From: an uncultured Ruminococcus sp.
GTDB taxonomy: Bacteria > Bacillota > Clostridia > Oscillospirales > Ruminococcaceae
NCBI GenBank assembly: GCA_947627625.1
Contig: CANQWR010000002.1
Coordinates: 186,001 to 250,000, forward strand
Length of the DNA: 64,000 nucleotides
Direction: 5' to 3'
The position numbers and the translations under genes are program-made. Under the pieces are notes generated by a model. That model was given only the letters and a program-made list of their open reading frames with translations, had not been told where the DNA came from and searched no databases. Numbering within the stretch: position 1 is the stretch's first letter; each line of letters begins with the position of its first letter. Below are positions 1 through 8,923 of the stretch, piece after piece.

Positions 1-32
1 TATGGGGTGGGAGTGTTTCGTCTGTGGGAATA

Positions 33-131
33 ATCATGGGGGGTCTGGGGGGATACTTCCCCCCAGCGGGGTCAAGGGGCAGAGCCCCTTGTGGGGGTTC
101 AGGGGGCAAAGCCCCCTGCCTCCTATCGTTC
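33..131 (+). repeat. GC-run intergenic repeat, forward copy 1
   Basis: This is a near-complete copy of the repeat family that recurs through the window. In this orientation it opens with ATCATGGGGGG, continues through back-to-back G-run/C-run stems such as GGGGCAGAGCCCC and GGGGGCAAAGCCCCC, and closes with CTATCGTTC. The flank CTGTGGGAATAATCATGGGG recurs in reverse at the 13.6 kb and 24.0 kb copies. A fragment of a second copy follows at about 174-225, with its own ATCGTTC end. The 60-codon ORF across it is not credible as a gene. Confidence 0.85.
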
Positions 132-275
132 ATAAAAAATTATGGACGAAAATCCCAATGGTGCAGGAGACAATTGCCCCCTAATCGTTCATAAAAGAAT
201 TGGGGGACAAAGTCCCCAATAGTCCACGAAAAAATTATGGACTTCAAGAACATGAATTATAATTTTATTTTTTTC

Positions 276-304
276 TTGAAATTTTATTTTCTATGTGATA
301 TAAT
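276..304 (+). promoter_or_regulatory. Sigma-A promoter of the oxaloacetate decarboxylase operon
   Basis: TTGAAA (276-281), a 17 nt spacer and TATAAT (299-304), with TG one base upstream of the -10 box (extended -10). It lies 55 bases before the first gene of the operon. Confidence 0.75.
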
Positions 305-359
305 ATAACTGTATGGAATTAAGTGAAAAAAGTTTAATATTATATGAGGAGGCTGGCTT

Positions 360-1775
360 ATGAAAAAAGTGCAGATTACTGAAACAGTCCTGCGAGATGC
401 ACAGCAGTCACTGATCGCCACCCGTATGCCGTATGACGACTACGAGGACATTCTTGACGATATGAACAAGGCAGGATATTATTCGGTCGAGTGTTGGGGC
501 GGTGCGACATTCGACTCATGTCTGAGGTATCTTGACGAAGATCCTTGGGAGAGACTGAGAAACCTGAAAAAACATCTCCCCGACACGAGACTACAGATGT
601 TACTGAGAGGACAGAATCTTCTCGGCTACAAACACTATCACGATGACGTGGTTGAGAAGTTCATAGAGCTGTCCATAAAGAACGGAATAGACATAATCCG
701 TATATTTGACGCTCTGAACGACTTCAGGAACATTGAAACGGCTCTGAAATCTGTCGTAAAGCACAAGAGAAAGAAGACTATAGCGTCGGGTTGCATAGCC
801 TACACGCAAAGTCCCGTACACACCGTTGACAAGTACATAGAGATGTGCAAGGAACTGAAAGCTATGGGATTTCAGACAATATGCCTGAAAGATATGGCGG
901 GAACTATGTCGCCGTGGGAGGCTGAACACCTTATAAAGGGCATAAAGGACGCAATCGGTGATATGACACTTATCCTGCACACGCACTGTACAACAGGTAT
1001 GGCTTATATGACACTGACAAAGGCTATAGAGTCGGGAATAGACGTAATAGACTGTGCGGTATCGTCATTTTCGGGAGGCACTTCACAGCCTGCCACGGAG
1101 ACTATGTACTATGCCATGAAACAGTACGGAATAGAGACAGGTCTTGACGAGGACGTTATAAACAAGGTGAACGACTTTTTCAAGCCGTTGAAACAGAAGT
1201 ATATAAACGGCGGTCAGCTAAATCCGAAAAGTCTCGCCACAGATGCACAGGCACTCGTCTACAAAGTACCGGGGGGAATGCTGTCAAATATGATTGCAAA
1301 TCTCACCGACATGAACGCTATGGACAGATTTGACGACGCACTCGCCGAAATTCCGAGAGTGAGGGCGGATATGGGCTATCCTCCGCTTGTTACACCCCTT
1401 TCGCAGATGGTGGGAAATCAGGCTGTCACGAATGTCCTTGTGGGAGAGAGATACAAGAACATCTCAAAAGAGATAAAGAATTACATAAAGGGAGAGTACG
1501 GAATTGCCCCTGCACCCATAGATGAGGAACTCAAAAAGAAAGTACTCGGTGAGGACGGAGAACCTGTGGACTGCCGTGAGGAGGACAAAAAGCGTACGGG
1601 AGAGGATTTCAAGTCCGCAAAAGAGGCACTCGGAGACCTTTGCCGTTGCGAAGAGGACGTTATGAGTTATATTTGCTATCCCGACCAGACTGTCAAATTC
1701 CTCAAAGAGCAGAAGGAAAAGGCAGAGAGAGAATCTGTCTACACCATTGAGGAAATAGACGACAGTGCTGAGTAA
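360..1775 (+). CDS. oadA: Oxaloacetate decarboxylase alpha subunit (carboxyltransferase)
   Basis: This is the cytoplasmic carboxyltransferase subunit, which moves CO2 from oxaloacetate to biotin in the Na+-pumping decarboxylase. The HMGL-like barrel starts at once (ETVLRDAQQS) and holds the metal and lysine motifs CLKDMAG and HTHCTTG. The conserved C-terminal carboxyltransferase half ends near residue 470. There is no C-terminal biotin domain: biotin sits on a separate 133-residue protein two genes downstream, so the alpha chain is split compared with enteric OadA. ATG start with GAGGAGG upstream. A related family is the 5S transcarboxylase / pyruvate carboxylase subunit B, but the adjacent gamma, biotin and beta genes favour the decarboxylase. 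Confidence 0.93.
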   Translation: MKKVQITETVLRDAQQSLIATRMPYDDYEDILDDMNKAGYYSVECWGGATFDSCLRYLDEDPWERLRNLKKHLPDTRLQMLLRGQNLLGYKHYHDDVVEKFIELSIKNGIDIIRIFDALNDFRNIETALKSVVKHKRKKTIASGCIAYTQSPVHTVDKYIEMCKELKAMGFQTICLKDMAGTMSPWEAEHLIKGIKDAIGDMTLILHTHCTTGMAYMTLTKAIESGIDVIDCAVSSFSGGTSQPATETMYYAMKQYGIETGLDEDVINKVNDFFKPLKQKYINGGQLNPKSLATDAQALVYKVPGGMLSNMIANLTDMNAMDRFDDALAEIPRVRADMGYPPLVTPLSQMVGNQAVTNVLVGERYKNISKEIKNYIKGEYGIAPAPIDEELKKKVLGEDGEPVDCREEDKKRTGEDFKSAKEALGDLCRCEEDVMSYICYPDQTVKFLKEQKEKAERESVYTIEEIDDSAE

Positions 1776-1799
1776 AGATCGAGAGGAGTGTTTTTTTCA

Positions 1800-2183
1800 A
1801 TGACGGACTATTCACTTTTTCTTATGAGACAGCTGAGTATAGGTGAAGCGGGAGTTACCGCTATACTCGGCTACTGCGTTGTATTTTTCGGACTTATACT
1901 CCTGATGTGCGTACTCTGCTGCACGGGTTCTTATTTTTCAAGCAGGGACACAAAAAAGGAGACAGAGAGTGCCAGAACTGCAAAGGGAGTCCAAAATAAC
2001 GCTGTCCCCGTACAGACTGCCGTAAAGACTTCAGAACCTGCACCGGGTTCGGCAGGTCATGTAAAGTTGTACGACGTACCCGACAGGGAAGCTGTGCTTA
2101 TAATGGCGATAGTCGCCGACAAGATGCAGAAACCGCTGAACGAACTGCATTTTATTTCAATCAGGGAGGTAAAAGATAAATGA
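1800..2183 (+). CDS. OadG-like gamma subunit of the Na+ pump decarboxylase
   Basis: A small membrane protein of about 127 residues with one hydrophobic helix (residues about 17-40), an Ala/Thr/Pro-rich linker and a conserved C-terminal patch ending near ISIREVK. Gamma subunits anchor the alpha/biotin part to the membrane beta subunit. The ORF track begins at GTG 1788, but that codon overlaps the AGGAG ribosome site at 1784-1788; the ATG at 1800 lies 11 bases beyond it and is preferred. A run of seven T separates the site from the start. It overlaps the next gene by 4 bases (ATGA), which suggests translational coupling. The position between alpha and biotin carrier supports the call more than sequence identity does. 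Confidence 0.75.
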   Translation: MTDYSLFLMRQLSIGEAGVTAILGYCVVFFGLILLMCVLCCTGSYFSSRDTKKETESARTAKGVQNNAVPVQTAVKTSEPAPGSAGHVKLYDVPDREAVLIMAIVADKMQKPLNELHFISIREVKDK

Positions 2184-2581
2184 AATACAGAGTAACTCTT
2201 AACGGAAAGACGTACGAAGTAGAGGTCGAACACGGAAAGGCGATACTTCTTGACGAGTATGAAGCTCTTGCACCTGCCAAATCTGCACCGCCTGCACAGA
2301 CAGCTTCTGCACCTGTTGCACAGAGTACACCTGCACCCGCACAGAGTGCACCCGTTCAGTTGGGAGCGGGAGAACCTGTAAACGCTCCTTTCCCGGGAAA
2401 TATAATCAGGGTGGACGTAAAACAGGGCGACACGGTAAAAGCGGGACAGATTCTTGTCATACTTGAAGCTATGAAGATGGAGAACGAGATAACTGCCCCC
2501 AAAGACGGCACTGTTGTACAGGTAGTCGTTGAAAAGGGTGCGGTAGTGAGTTCGGGCGACCCGCTCGTTGTGCTGGGCTGA
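2180..2581 (+). CDS. Biotin carboxyl carrier protein of the decarboxylase
   Basis: A 133-residue biotin/lipoyl-attachment protein. The N-terminal 30 residues form a short strand-rich segment, followed by an Ala/Pro-rich flexible linker (about residues 32-65) and a C-terminal biotinyl domain. The motif EAMKMENE contains the lysine that carries biotin (about residue 99). It shuttles the carboxyl group from the alpha subunit to the membrane beta subunit. The start overlaps the stop of the gamma gene in ATGA and GGGAGG lies 10 bases upstream. Confidence 0.93.
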   Translation: MKYRVTLNGKTYEVEVEHGKAILLDEYEALAPAKSAPPAQTASAPVAQSTPAPAQSAPVQLGAGEPVNAPFPGNIIRVDVKQGDTVKAGQILVILEAMKMENEITAPKDGTVVQVVVEKGAVVSSGDPLVVLG

Positions 2582-2598
2582 ACAGGGGGTGTGTATGT

Positions 2599-3816
2599 AT
2601 GGATATTATCGAAACCCTTGAAACGCTATGGTTCAATTCGGGATTCCAGAGCTTCTTTGTGAACGGCGGTTGGAAAAACCTGATTATGATAGTGATAGCG
2701 TGTGTACTCCTCTATCTGGGCATAAAGAAAAAATTTGAACCGCTTCTGCTTGTGGGAATAGCTTTCGGGTGTCTGCTTGTGAACCTGTCCTATTTCGGAC
2801 CTGAGTCAACTGACGCTCTCTACCACCCCGAACTTTGGGACAATTTTCTCAATTCCGAACATCAGGACTACCACAGTTACGGCACTATAATGGCTAAAGG
2901 CGGTCTTCTGGACATTCTCTACATAGGAGTTAAAGCGGGAATTTATCCGTCACTTATATTTATGGGTGTGGGAGCTATGACAGATTTCGGTCCGCTTATA
3001 TCAAACCCGAAGAGCTTGCTGCTCGGAGCGGCTGCACAGATGGGAGTATTTCTTGCATTTTTTGGTGCGATATGTCTCGGATTTTCGGGTGAACAGGCGG
3101 CTTCAATAGGAATTATAGGCGGTGCGGACGGTCCTACCGCAATACTCCTGACGGGAAAACTCGCCCCCGAACTTCTCGGACCTATCGCAATAGCAGCTTA
3201 CTCTTATATGGCTCTTATTCCTATGATACAACCCCCGCTTATGCGACTTCTGACTACCGAAAAAGAGAGACAGGTAAAAATGGAGCAGGCAAGGACTGTC
3301 TCAAAGACGGAGAAAATAATTTTCCCGATAATAGTTTCAATATTTGTAATACTTCTCCTGCCGTCCACAGCACCCCTTGTCGGCTGTCTGATGCTCGGAA
3401 ATCTCTGGAGAGAGTGCGGAGTTACGGAGAGACTCTCCGACACCGTCCAGAATGCACTTATGAACATAGTTACAGTATTTCTCGGAATATCGGTCGGTGC
3501 GACGACTGCTGCCGACAGATTCCTCTCTCTCAGAACTATAGAGATAGTTTTCCTCGGTCTGACAGCTTTTGCTTTCTCGACAATCGGCGGACTTCTCATC
3601 GGAAAACTTATGTATAAACTTTCGGGCGGAAAGATAAATCCTCTTATCGGTTCGGCGGGAGTTTCGGCAGTACCAATGGCGGCGAGAGTTTCACAGATAG
3701 AGGGACAGAAAGCGAACCCCTCCAATTTCCTCCTCATGCACGCTATGGGACCGAATGTCGCAGGCGTTATAGGTTCTGCAATTGCAGCGGGATTTCTCCT
3801 TGCGGTGTTTGGGTAA
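2599..3816 (+). CDS. oadB: Na+-transporting oxaloacetate decarboxylase beta subunit
   Basis: A polytopic membrane protein of 405 residues, within the family range. It decarboxylates carboxybiotin and exports Na+. The hallmark IGGADGPTAI lies around residue 172-181, and a second conserved segment near residue 350 has the Gly/Ser/Ala-rich signature of this family (PMAARVSQ). About nine or more hydrophobic helices are visible. The call between decarboxylase types (oxaloacetate, methylmalonyl-CoA, glutaconyl-CoA) rests on the alpha subunit, because beta subunits are very similar among them. It is last in the four-gene operon; no clear intrinsic terminator follows. Confidence 0.93.
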   Translation: MDIIETLETLWFNSGFQSFFVNGGWKNLIMIVIACVLLYLGIKKKFEPLLLVGIAFGCLLVNLSYFGPESTDALYHPELWDNFLNSEHQDYHSYGTIMAKGGLLDILYIGVKAGIYPSLIFMGVGAMTDFGPLISNPKSLLLGAAAQMGVFLAFFGAICLGFSGEQAASIGIIGGADGPTAILLTGKLAPELLGPIAIAAYSYMALIPMIQPPLMRLLTTEKERQVKMEQARTVSKTEKIIFPIIVSIFVILLLPSTAPLVGCLMLGNLWRECGVTERLSDTVQNALMNIVTVFLGISVGATTAADRFLSLRTIEIVFLGLTAFAFSTIGGLLIGKLMYKLSGGKINPLIGSAGVSAVPMAARVSQIEGQKANPSNFLLMHAMGPNVAGVIGSAIAAGFLLAVFG

Positions 3817-3870
3817 AATAATAATATACTCAAGTCAAATATCTGTATACCGAAAAATTTGTGCAGACTG

Positions 3871-3899
3871 TTGACAAAAGTAAAAAAATATGTTATCAT
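3871..3899 (+). promoter_or_regulatory. Sigma-A promoter for the DUF4230-type gene
   Basis: TTGACA (3871-3876), 17 nt spacer, TATCAT (3894-3899). It starts 55 bases past the oadB stop. Confidence 0.7.
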
Positions 3900-3974
3900 T
3901 AAGCACAGGGCTTTTTCTTGTCGGGAAATTGTCCTGTGCTGAAATTTTTTATATATTTATAGGAGGAATTTTTA

Positions 3975-4763
3975 ATGAACAAATTTTTAGTAATTATTGC
4001 AGTGGTGGTTGTGTTGGGTGTTGCAGCTGCCTTTATTGTGACAAACATGGAAGACAAGCCCGAAGATGCCATAGAGACGGACTACTCAAGCAACTTTATT
4101 CCCGAAAAGACCATTCTGACGGGAGATATTATTGCGGAGTGTATACAGAATGCAGGTGAACTTGTGTGTCTGAAATACAGCTACACGGACTATGAGGAAA
4201 TCGAAAATTCCAAGGAACTTTTTGATGACCTGAAAATTCCGTTCACTACAGAGAAACTTGTCGTACTCTATGACGGAATAATCAAGGGCGGTATAGACCT
4301 TGAAAAAATAAAGTATTACATAGACAACGATGAAATGACGGTTACTATGCTTCTGCCGAGACCTAAAATAATCTCTCACGAACTTGACACTAAAAACTTT
4401 GAATTTTTTGATGTTAAGAAGTCTGTTTTCAATGAGATTTCACCGCAGGAGTTTACCGACAATCTCGACCTTATGAAAACAAAAGCAGAATCGAAATTCA
4501 AAACGAATGAAGAGTATCGTGATGAAATTTACAAAAACGCTGAAACAATTCTCGGAGATTTGATTTCCATTTCGGGAATCGCTGACGGCTATGAACTCAA
4601 CATTGTTTCGGAACTCCCCGAAGACTTTGATGTCCCCGAATCTACAGTAAGTTTCTATGATGATGAAGAAGACGAGGAAGAAGAGACCGAAGAGGGAACA
4701 GGTGAAGAAGAGGAGACCGAAGAGGAGACAGAGGAAGAGACGGAAGAGGAAACCGAAGAATAA
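3975..4763 (+). CDS. DUF4230-like membrane-anchored protein with acidic tail
   Basis: Single N-terminal membrane helix (residues about 4-25), then about 190 residues resembling the DUF4230 family as I recall it; the family has no established function. The C-terminal 40 residues are almost entirely Glu with spaced Thr, encoded by repeats of a GAAGAGGAGACC-like unit that look expanded by slippage. AGGAGG sits 8 bases before the ATG. It has its own promoter and a terminator, so it is a one-gene unit. The family assignment is by pattern only and the function is unknown. Confidence 0.6.
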   Translation: MNKFLVIIAVVVVLGVAAAFIVTNMEDKPEDAIETDYSSNFIPEKTILTGDIIAECIQNAGELVCLKYSYTDYEEIENSKELFDDLKIPFTTEKLVVLYDGIIKGGIDLEKIKYYIDNDEMTVTMLLPRPKIISHELDTKNFEFFDVKKSVFNEISPQEFTDNLDLMKTKAESKFKTNEEYRDEIYKNAETILGDLISISGIADGYELNIVSELPEDFDVPESTVSFYDDEEDEEEETEEGTGEEEETEEETEEETEEETEE

Positions 4764-4790
4764 AATAATTAAAACTTAAACAAATAAGAT

Positions 4791-4824
4791 CCGCACGGAG
4801 TTTTTCCGTGCGGAAAATTTTTTT
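4791..4824 (+). terminator. Intrinsic terminator after the DUF4230-type gene
   Basis: CCGCACGGA (4791-4799) pairs with TCCGTGCGG (4805-4813), followed after four A by seven T. The A-rich loop side also allows some reverse function. Confidence 0.8.
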
Positions 4825-4844
4825 GAAAAAATTTCGGAAAACTA

Positions 4845-4873
4845 TTGACAAATCGGAAAATATGTGTTACCAT
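4845..4873 (+). promoter_or_regulatory. Sigma-A promoter of the GntR-ABC operon
   Basis: TTGACA (4845-4850), 17 nt spacer, TACCAT (4868-4873). YtrA-type regulators usually repress their own operon, so an operator is expected near here; I see no obvious palindrome. Confidence 0.65.
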
Positions 4874-4930
4874 ATAAGCGTAACAACTGTACTATCAACT
4901 TTAATACGCCTGTTACAGAAAGGAGAGCCT

Positions 4931-5311
4931 ATGTTTTCTATTGACCTTACGAGCAGAGTGCCTATCTATGAACAGATTTGCGAAAAAATAATAGAGTTCA
5001 TAATAAACGGCACTCTCACAGAACACGAACAGCTGCCGAGTGTGAGAAATCTTGCAAAGAGTACGGGCGTGAACCCGAACACGGTGGCGAAAGCGTATCA
5101 GGAACTTGAACGCAAGGGAATAATTTACTTTGTTCTGGGCAGGGGGAGTTTTATTGCGGAACTTGACAAGAGCGAGTTAAATAATACAGCCCTTGCGGAT
5201 TTCGACCTGTCAGTGAAAAAAGCCCTTGAAAAGGGAATATCAGCCGATTTGCTCAAAAACCGCATAGACTTCATAAAAGGCGGTACAAAGAAAGGAGAAA
5301 GACATGATTGA
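4931..5311 (+). CDS. GntR/YtrA-family transcriptional regulator
   Basis: A 126-residue regulator: an N-terminal winged helix (about residues 10-75, with PIYEQICEKI and LPSVRNLAKSTGVNPNT typical of the family) and a short C-terminal helical dimerisation tail, as in the YtrA subfamily that controls ABC transporter operons. The ORF track starts at 4808, inside the promoter region. The ATG at 4931 follows AAAGGAGAG and gives the normal YtrA length. It overlaps the ATPase gene by 8 bases, so the three genes form one unit. The inferred role is repression of the downstream transporter until a cell-envelope or antibiotic signal is present. Confidence 0.85.
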   Translation: MFSIDLTSRVPIYEQICEKIIEFIINGTLTEHEQLPSVRNLAKSTGVNPNTVAKAYQELERKGIIYFVLGRGSFIAELDKSELNNTALADFDLSVKKALEKGISADLLKNRIDFIKGGTKKGERHD

Positions 5312-6236
5312 ACTGAAAAATACGGTGAAAAAATTTGATGACTACACAGCCCTTGACAATATTGATCTGAAAATTGAAACAGGTACGGCTTTCGGGCTTT
5401 TAGGTTCAAACGGTGCGGGAAAGTCCACTATTCTGAGACTTCTGTCGGGAATTTATTCGGCAGAGGGCGGAGAGATACTCATGGACGGCGAACCTGTCTT
5501 TGACAACGTGAAAAACAAGCAGAGAGTATTTTTCATAAATGACGAGACAGTGCAGTTCGGAAATTTCACTCTTGAAAAGTTAAAAAATTATTACAAGGGC
5601 TACTACCCGAATTTTTCGGAGGAGATATTTGAGTCGCTGAGGAAAAGGGTGAACCTCCCGCTTGACAGGAAGATAACTACTTTTTCAAAGGGCATGAAGA
5701 GACAGGCGATAGTCATAATCGGACTTGCGTGCTGTACGGACTACCTGCTGCTTGACGAAGCTTTTGACGGTCTTGACCCGACTATGCGAATAATAGTGAA
5801 GAAAATGCTTGTCGATGCGATGATTGACAGAAATCTCACGACAATAATCTCCTCCCACAATCTCAAAGAGATAAACGAACTCTGTGACACGGCTTGTCTT
5901 ATTCACAGCGGAAAAGTTGTCTTTTCGAGAGATATTGACAGCGTTAAGGGAAGTATCCACAAGGTACAGGTAGTTTTCCCGAAAAATTCTGACGGAACGC
6001 CCGTGGAGTACACAAAAGAACACTTTGCGGAGAGGGGACTTGATATACTCTCTTTCGAGAGAAGTCAGAGTATATATTACGTTATAGCAAGAGGAGACGA
6101 GGAGACTGTCAGGGAGGCATTTATGCCCGAACAGCCCGTGCTTTTGGAGGTTATCCCGCTCACTCTTGAGGAAATATTTATTTACGAATTGGAGGTACTT
6201 GGTTATGACAGCAGTGACATCAACCCTGAAAAATAA
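5304..6236 (+). CDS. ABC transporter ATP-binding protein
   Basis: A 310-residue nucleotide-binding subunit. Walker A is GSNGAGKST (about residue 34), the signature region reads FSKGMKRQ, Walker B is LLLDEAFDGLD, and the switch histidine lies in SSHNL. About 90 C-terminal residues lie beyond the ATPase core, as in ABC-2 exporters. It energises the permease encoded next, whose start lies 32 bases inside this gene. Substrate unknown; YtrB-like relatives respond to peptide antibiotics. Confidence 0.9.
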   Translation: MIELKNTVKKFDDYTALDNIDLKIETGTAFGLLGSNGAGKSTILRLLSGIYSAEGGEILMDGEPVFDNVKNKQRVFFINDETVQFGNFTLEKLKNYYKGYYPNFSEEIFESLRKRVNLPLDRKITTFSKGMKRQAIVIIGLACCTDYLLLDEAFDGLDPTMRIIVKKMLVDAMIDRNLTTIISSHNLKEINELCDTACLIHSGKVVFSRDIDSVKGSIHKVQVVFPKNSDGTPVEYTKEHFAERGLDILSFERSQSIYYVIARGDEETVREAFMPEQPVLLEVIPLTLEEIFIYELEVLGYDSSDINPEK

Positions 6237-8454
6237 GAGCTTTTTCGGACAGCGTTTCAGAAATAAGCTTATCGAAAACAAGAGAACGGCAGTAGTAATA
6301 TGTGCAATGGCGATACTCGGACTTCCTCTCCTTGCACTTATGACAGTAATTGACGAGGGAGCGAGTTACGACAGCAGTGGAGCTTATCATATGATAATCG
6401 ACACAGATCCCTACATGACAATAGGCGTGATATGTACGATAATAGGCGTACTTTCGGGAATAGTCGTGGTACACGGACATTTCAACTACCTGTACAACAA
6501 GTCTCTGACGGACATGAACTACGCTCTTCCCCTCAACACGAGACAGCGTTTCTTTGCGGACTATCTTGCAGGACTTTCAATGTACACAGTCCCTATGATA
6601 TGTTCGATAATACTCTTTTTCCTGATAATCATGATAGGACACCTTGCCTATGATTTCGGGGATAATTTCTGGCAGATGATGGGTGAATTTGTGAAAATTT
6701 CGGTTCTGGGTATAGTCGGAATGACACTTATGTACACCCTCTGCACACTTGCGGTAATGTTCTGTGGTTCGACATTTGAGTCAAATTTCAGCATAGTGGC
6801 GATAAACGGTCTTATCCCGGCAGTAATGGCTTGTGTGTGGTTTGCGGTGGAGTCGTCTTCGAGTTTCGGAATGAATGACATTTCCATAGTATACAACAGC
6901 CTTTTCAACTTTTCAAATCCTGTCGGTTATCTGTTCTTTGTGGAGAGATATATCTATAATGTGGACTATGATACTTCCAACATGGCACTGTATTTCCGTG
7001 GACTGCTCTCAACTCTTGTAATGATAGCTGTGTATATAGGCATAGCGTATATTCTGTACAAGTTCAGAAAGGCTGAGGACGTTTCAAAGCCGTATGTTTA
7101 CAAGTGGTACTATTATCTTATAATGACCTGTGCGACATTCTGTGTAATATCACTGTTTATCTACAATGACGAGAGCCCTCTTGCGGGAATATTACTCTGT
7201 GCAATAGGCTGGTTCATAATGGAGATAGTGACGAGAAGAGGAAAGGGATTCAAGAAGTTCTGGACGGCAGGAGTTACTTTTGCAGGTTCGGTAGCAGCGG
7301 TACTGCTTGTGTGCAACATATGTTCGGCTACAGATGGATTTGGTGCGTCAAAGCACGTCCCCTCAAAGATGTCCGTGAGCAGTGTGGAAATATCTATCAA
7401 CGGAGCTAACGGATATAGAGACAGGGGAAAATACAAGGACAGAGATGTTATTTCGGCAGTTGTGGACCTACAGAAAAATGTTGTTGACAGGTATTTCAAT
7501 CCCGATGACTACACATACAAAGTAATAGGCAATACGGAAAATGTCGATGACAATTATATCAATGTGACATACAGTATAAGCATAGTCTATAACACAATAT
7601 CAGGTTCGGCAATTGCCCGTGAATACTCCGTAACAGGCGATATAGTTGACACCCTCTTTGAAGCAATTCTTCTCTCTGACGACTACAGCGACAGCGTAAA
7701 GATACAGGGCAATTACTACAGTGACAAGATAACAGGTAACAAGTCGGTACGGTTTGAAGATATTTTCGGCTACTCTAAGGGAGTACCCCTCTCGGACGAA
7801 AGTATAAAAGAACTGGACGAGGCTTACAGAGCAGACCTTGAGGAAATGACGGCGGACGACCTTAAAAACAGCACTGTTATAGGACAGATAAACGGCGAGT
7901 ATTTTGTCCTTGACACATTCAGCCGTACAAAGAGTTTCCTTGAGAAGAACAATATAGAATGCACTATCGACAAAGATGATATTCTTGCCTGTGTTTACAA
8001 TAACGATGTTGCAATTATGTCGGACCCCGTGTTCTACAGCTATTCGATAATGCTTTATTCCGATGACAAGACAAGAGATATGTACTATGGGAATGGCGGA
8101 GATGAGATATGCGAACTTGACAAGGTGACGTTTACCTATGTGCCGTACAGTATGAATAACTATATGAATGATAGTAATTATGGTCTGCGTTTTTATAATT
8201 TCACGGAAGATGAATATATTGAAGACCTGACGGAGCTTGTAAGTAACTCCACAAGCATTATAATCGGTGAAAAGCCGATAGGATTTATAAGAATAAAGGA
8301 CAGCGTGAGGGCTATTCCCGACAGGGGCAACAACAGGGAACTTATGAAAAAGCTGCTCGGAAGCTCGTATTGGAGGACAGGCGGCGAACAGGACGGCTGG
8401 GACAGCGACCAGACGGAAGTCCTGAGCAATGTGAATGTTGGGGAAATCTCCTGA
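6205..8454 (+). CDS. ABC-2 type transporter permease with large external domain
   Basis: A 749-residue membrane subunit. The N-terminal ~390 residues contain about nine hydrophobic helices; the remaining ~350 residues are hydrophilic, rich in Asp, Tyr and Asn, and are probably outside the membrane. The start at ATG 6205 is chosen because GGAGGT (6191-6196) lies 8 bases upstream, whereas the track start is a TTG at 6166 with no site. It pairs with the preceding ATPase. The very long C-terminal domain is longer than a plain ABC-2 permease; I do not recognise its fold. Confidence 0.8.
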   Translation: MTAVTSTLKNKSFFGQRFRNKLIENKRTAVVICAMAILGLPLLALMTVIDEGASYDSSGAYHMIIDTDPYMTIGVICTIIGVLSGIVVVHGHFNYLYNKSLTDMNYALPLNTRQRFFADYLAGLSMYTVPMICSIILFFLIIMIGHLAYDFGDNFWQMMGEFVKISVLGIVGMTLMYTLCTLAVMFCGSTFESNFSIVAINGLIPAVMACVWFAVESSSSFGMNDISIVYNSLFNFSNPVGYLFFVERYIYNVDYDTSNMALYFRGLLSTLVMIAVYIGIAYILYKFRKAEDVSKPYVYKWYYYLIMTCATFCVISLFIYNDESPLAGILLCAIGWFIMEIVTRRGKGFKKFWTAGVTFAGSVAAVLLVCNICSATDGFGASKHVPSKMSVSSVEISINGANGYRDRGKYKDRDVISAVVDLQKNVVDRYFNPDDYTYKVIGNTENVDDNYINVTYSISIVYNTISGSAIAREYSVTGDIVDTLFEAILLSDDYSDSVKIQGNYYSDKITGNKSVRFEDIFGYSKGVPLSDESIKELDEAYRADLEEMTADDLKNSTVIGQINGEYFVLDTFSRTKSFLEKNNIECTIDKDDILACVYNNDVAIMSDPVFYSYSIMLYSDDKTRDMYYGNGGDEICELDKVTFTYVPYSMNNYMNDSNYGLRFYNFTEDEYIEDLTELVSNSTSIIIGEKPIGFIRIKDSVRAIPDRGNNRELMKKLLGSSYWRTGGEQDGWDSDQTEVLSNVNVGEIS

Positions 8455-8520
8455 TTTGAGATGTTTTTGAACGTGAGGGGAACACCCCCTTGACTTCCGA
8501 AATTAAAACAGTAGAAAATT

Positions 8521-8593
8521 ATCATGGGGGGTCTGGGGGGATACTTCCCCCCAGCGGGGGTTTGGGGGCAGAGCCCCCTGCCCCTTATCGTTC
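8521..8593 (+). repeat. GC-run repeat, forward copy 2 (short form)
   Basis: Starts ATCATGGGGGG and ends TTATCGTTC. It lacks one of the G-run/C-run stems present in copies of about 100 bp. The left flank ACAGTAGAA is shared with the 57.5 kb copy. Confidence 0.85.
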
Positions 8594-8647
8594 TAATAAA
8601 AAATATTAAATCTCTAAAAAAATATAATTTTAATAAAATTATTTTTT

Positions 8648-8683
8648 GGGCAAAGCCCCCTGCCCCTTATCGTTCTAATAAAA
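8648..8683 (+). repeat. GC-run repeat, 3-prime fragment
   Basis: GGGCAAAGCCCCCTGCCC followed by CTTATCGTTC: only the last stem and the terminal motif of the repeat remain. Confidence 0.7.
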
Positions 8684-8760
8684 ATTTTCACAAAGTCCCC
8701 AATAAAAGACCTCCGAACTTTGCAGTTTGTGTAATATAATAAAAATATAACAGAAAAGAC

Positions 8761-8789
8761 TTGATTTTTTTCCCGAAATATATTATAAT
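8761..8789 (+). promoter_or_regulatory. Sigma-A promoter of the PASTA pseudokinase gene
   Basis: TTGATT (8761-8766), 17 nt, TATAAT (8784-8789). The leader to the ATG at 8924 is about 130 nt and contains AAATTAAAATAAATT simple repeats. Confidence 0.65.
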
Positions 8790-8923
8790 CATTTATAACA
8801 GGGAGAAAGTTGATGACATGGGAATTTTTTATAATCTTGAACAGACGTTTCCGTTTTGTTTTATTAAAATAAAATAAATTAAATTAAAATAAATTGGAGA
8901 CTGTCCGAAAGAAGGGGTATTCT

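Larger units (their letters stand above)
8455..8760. other. Intergenic region holding repeat copies
   Basis: No gene seen. It holds one short full repeat (8521-8593), a 55-base AT-rich tail that recurs at 57.66 kb, and a second fragment ending CTTATCGTTCTAAT near 8683. The ORF at 8524 reads through the repeat and is not credible. Confidence 0.7.

Noticed and set aside
2-184. 60-aa ORF at the window start, and similar ORFs at 8524-8739 and 13504-13689 with GGLGG/PP/GQSP sequence
   Set aside because: They are translations of the GC-run repeat, have no ribosome site and differ in length between copies.
3204-3899. 231-aa minus-strand ORF opposite oadB
   Set aside because: Antisense shadow of a membrane-protein gene with conserved motifs.
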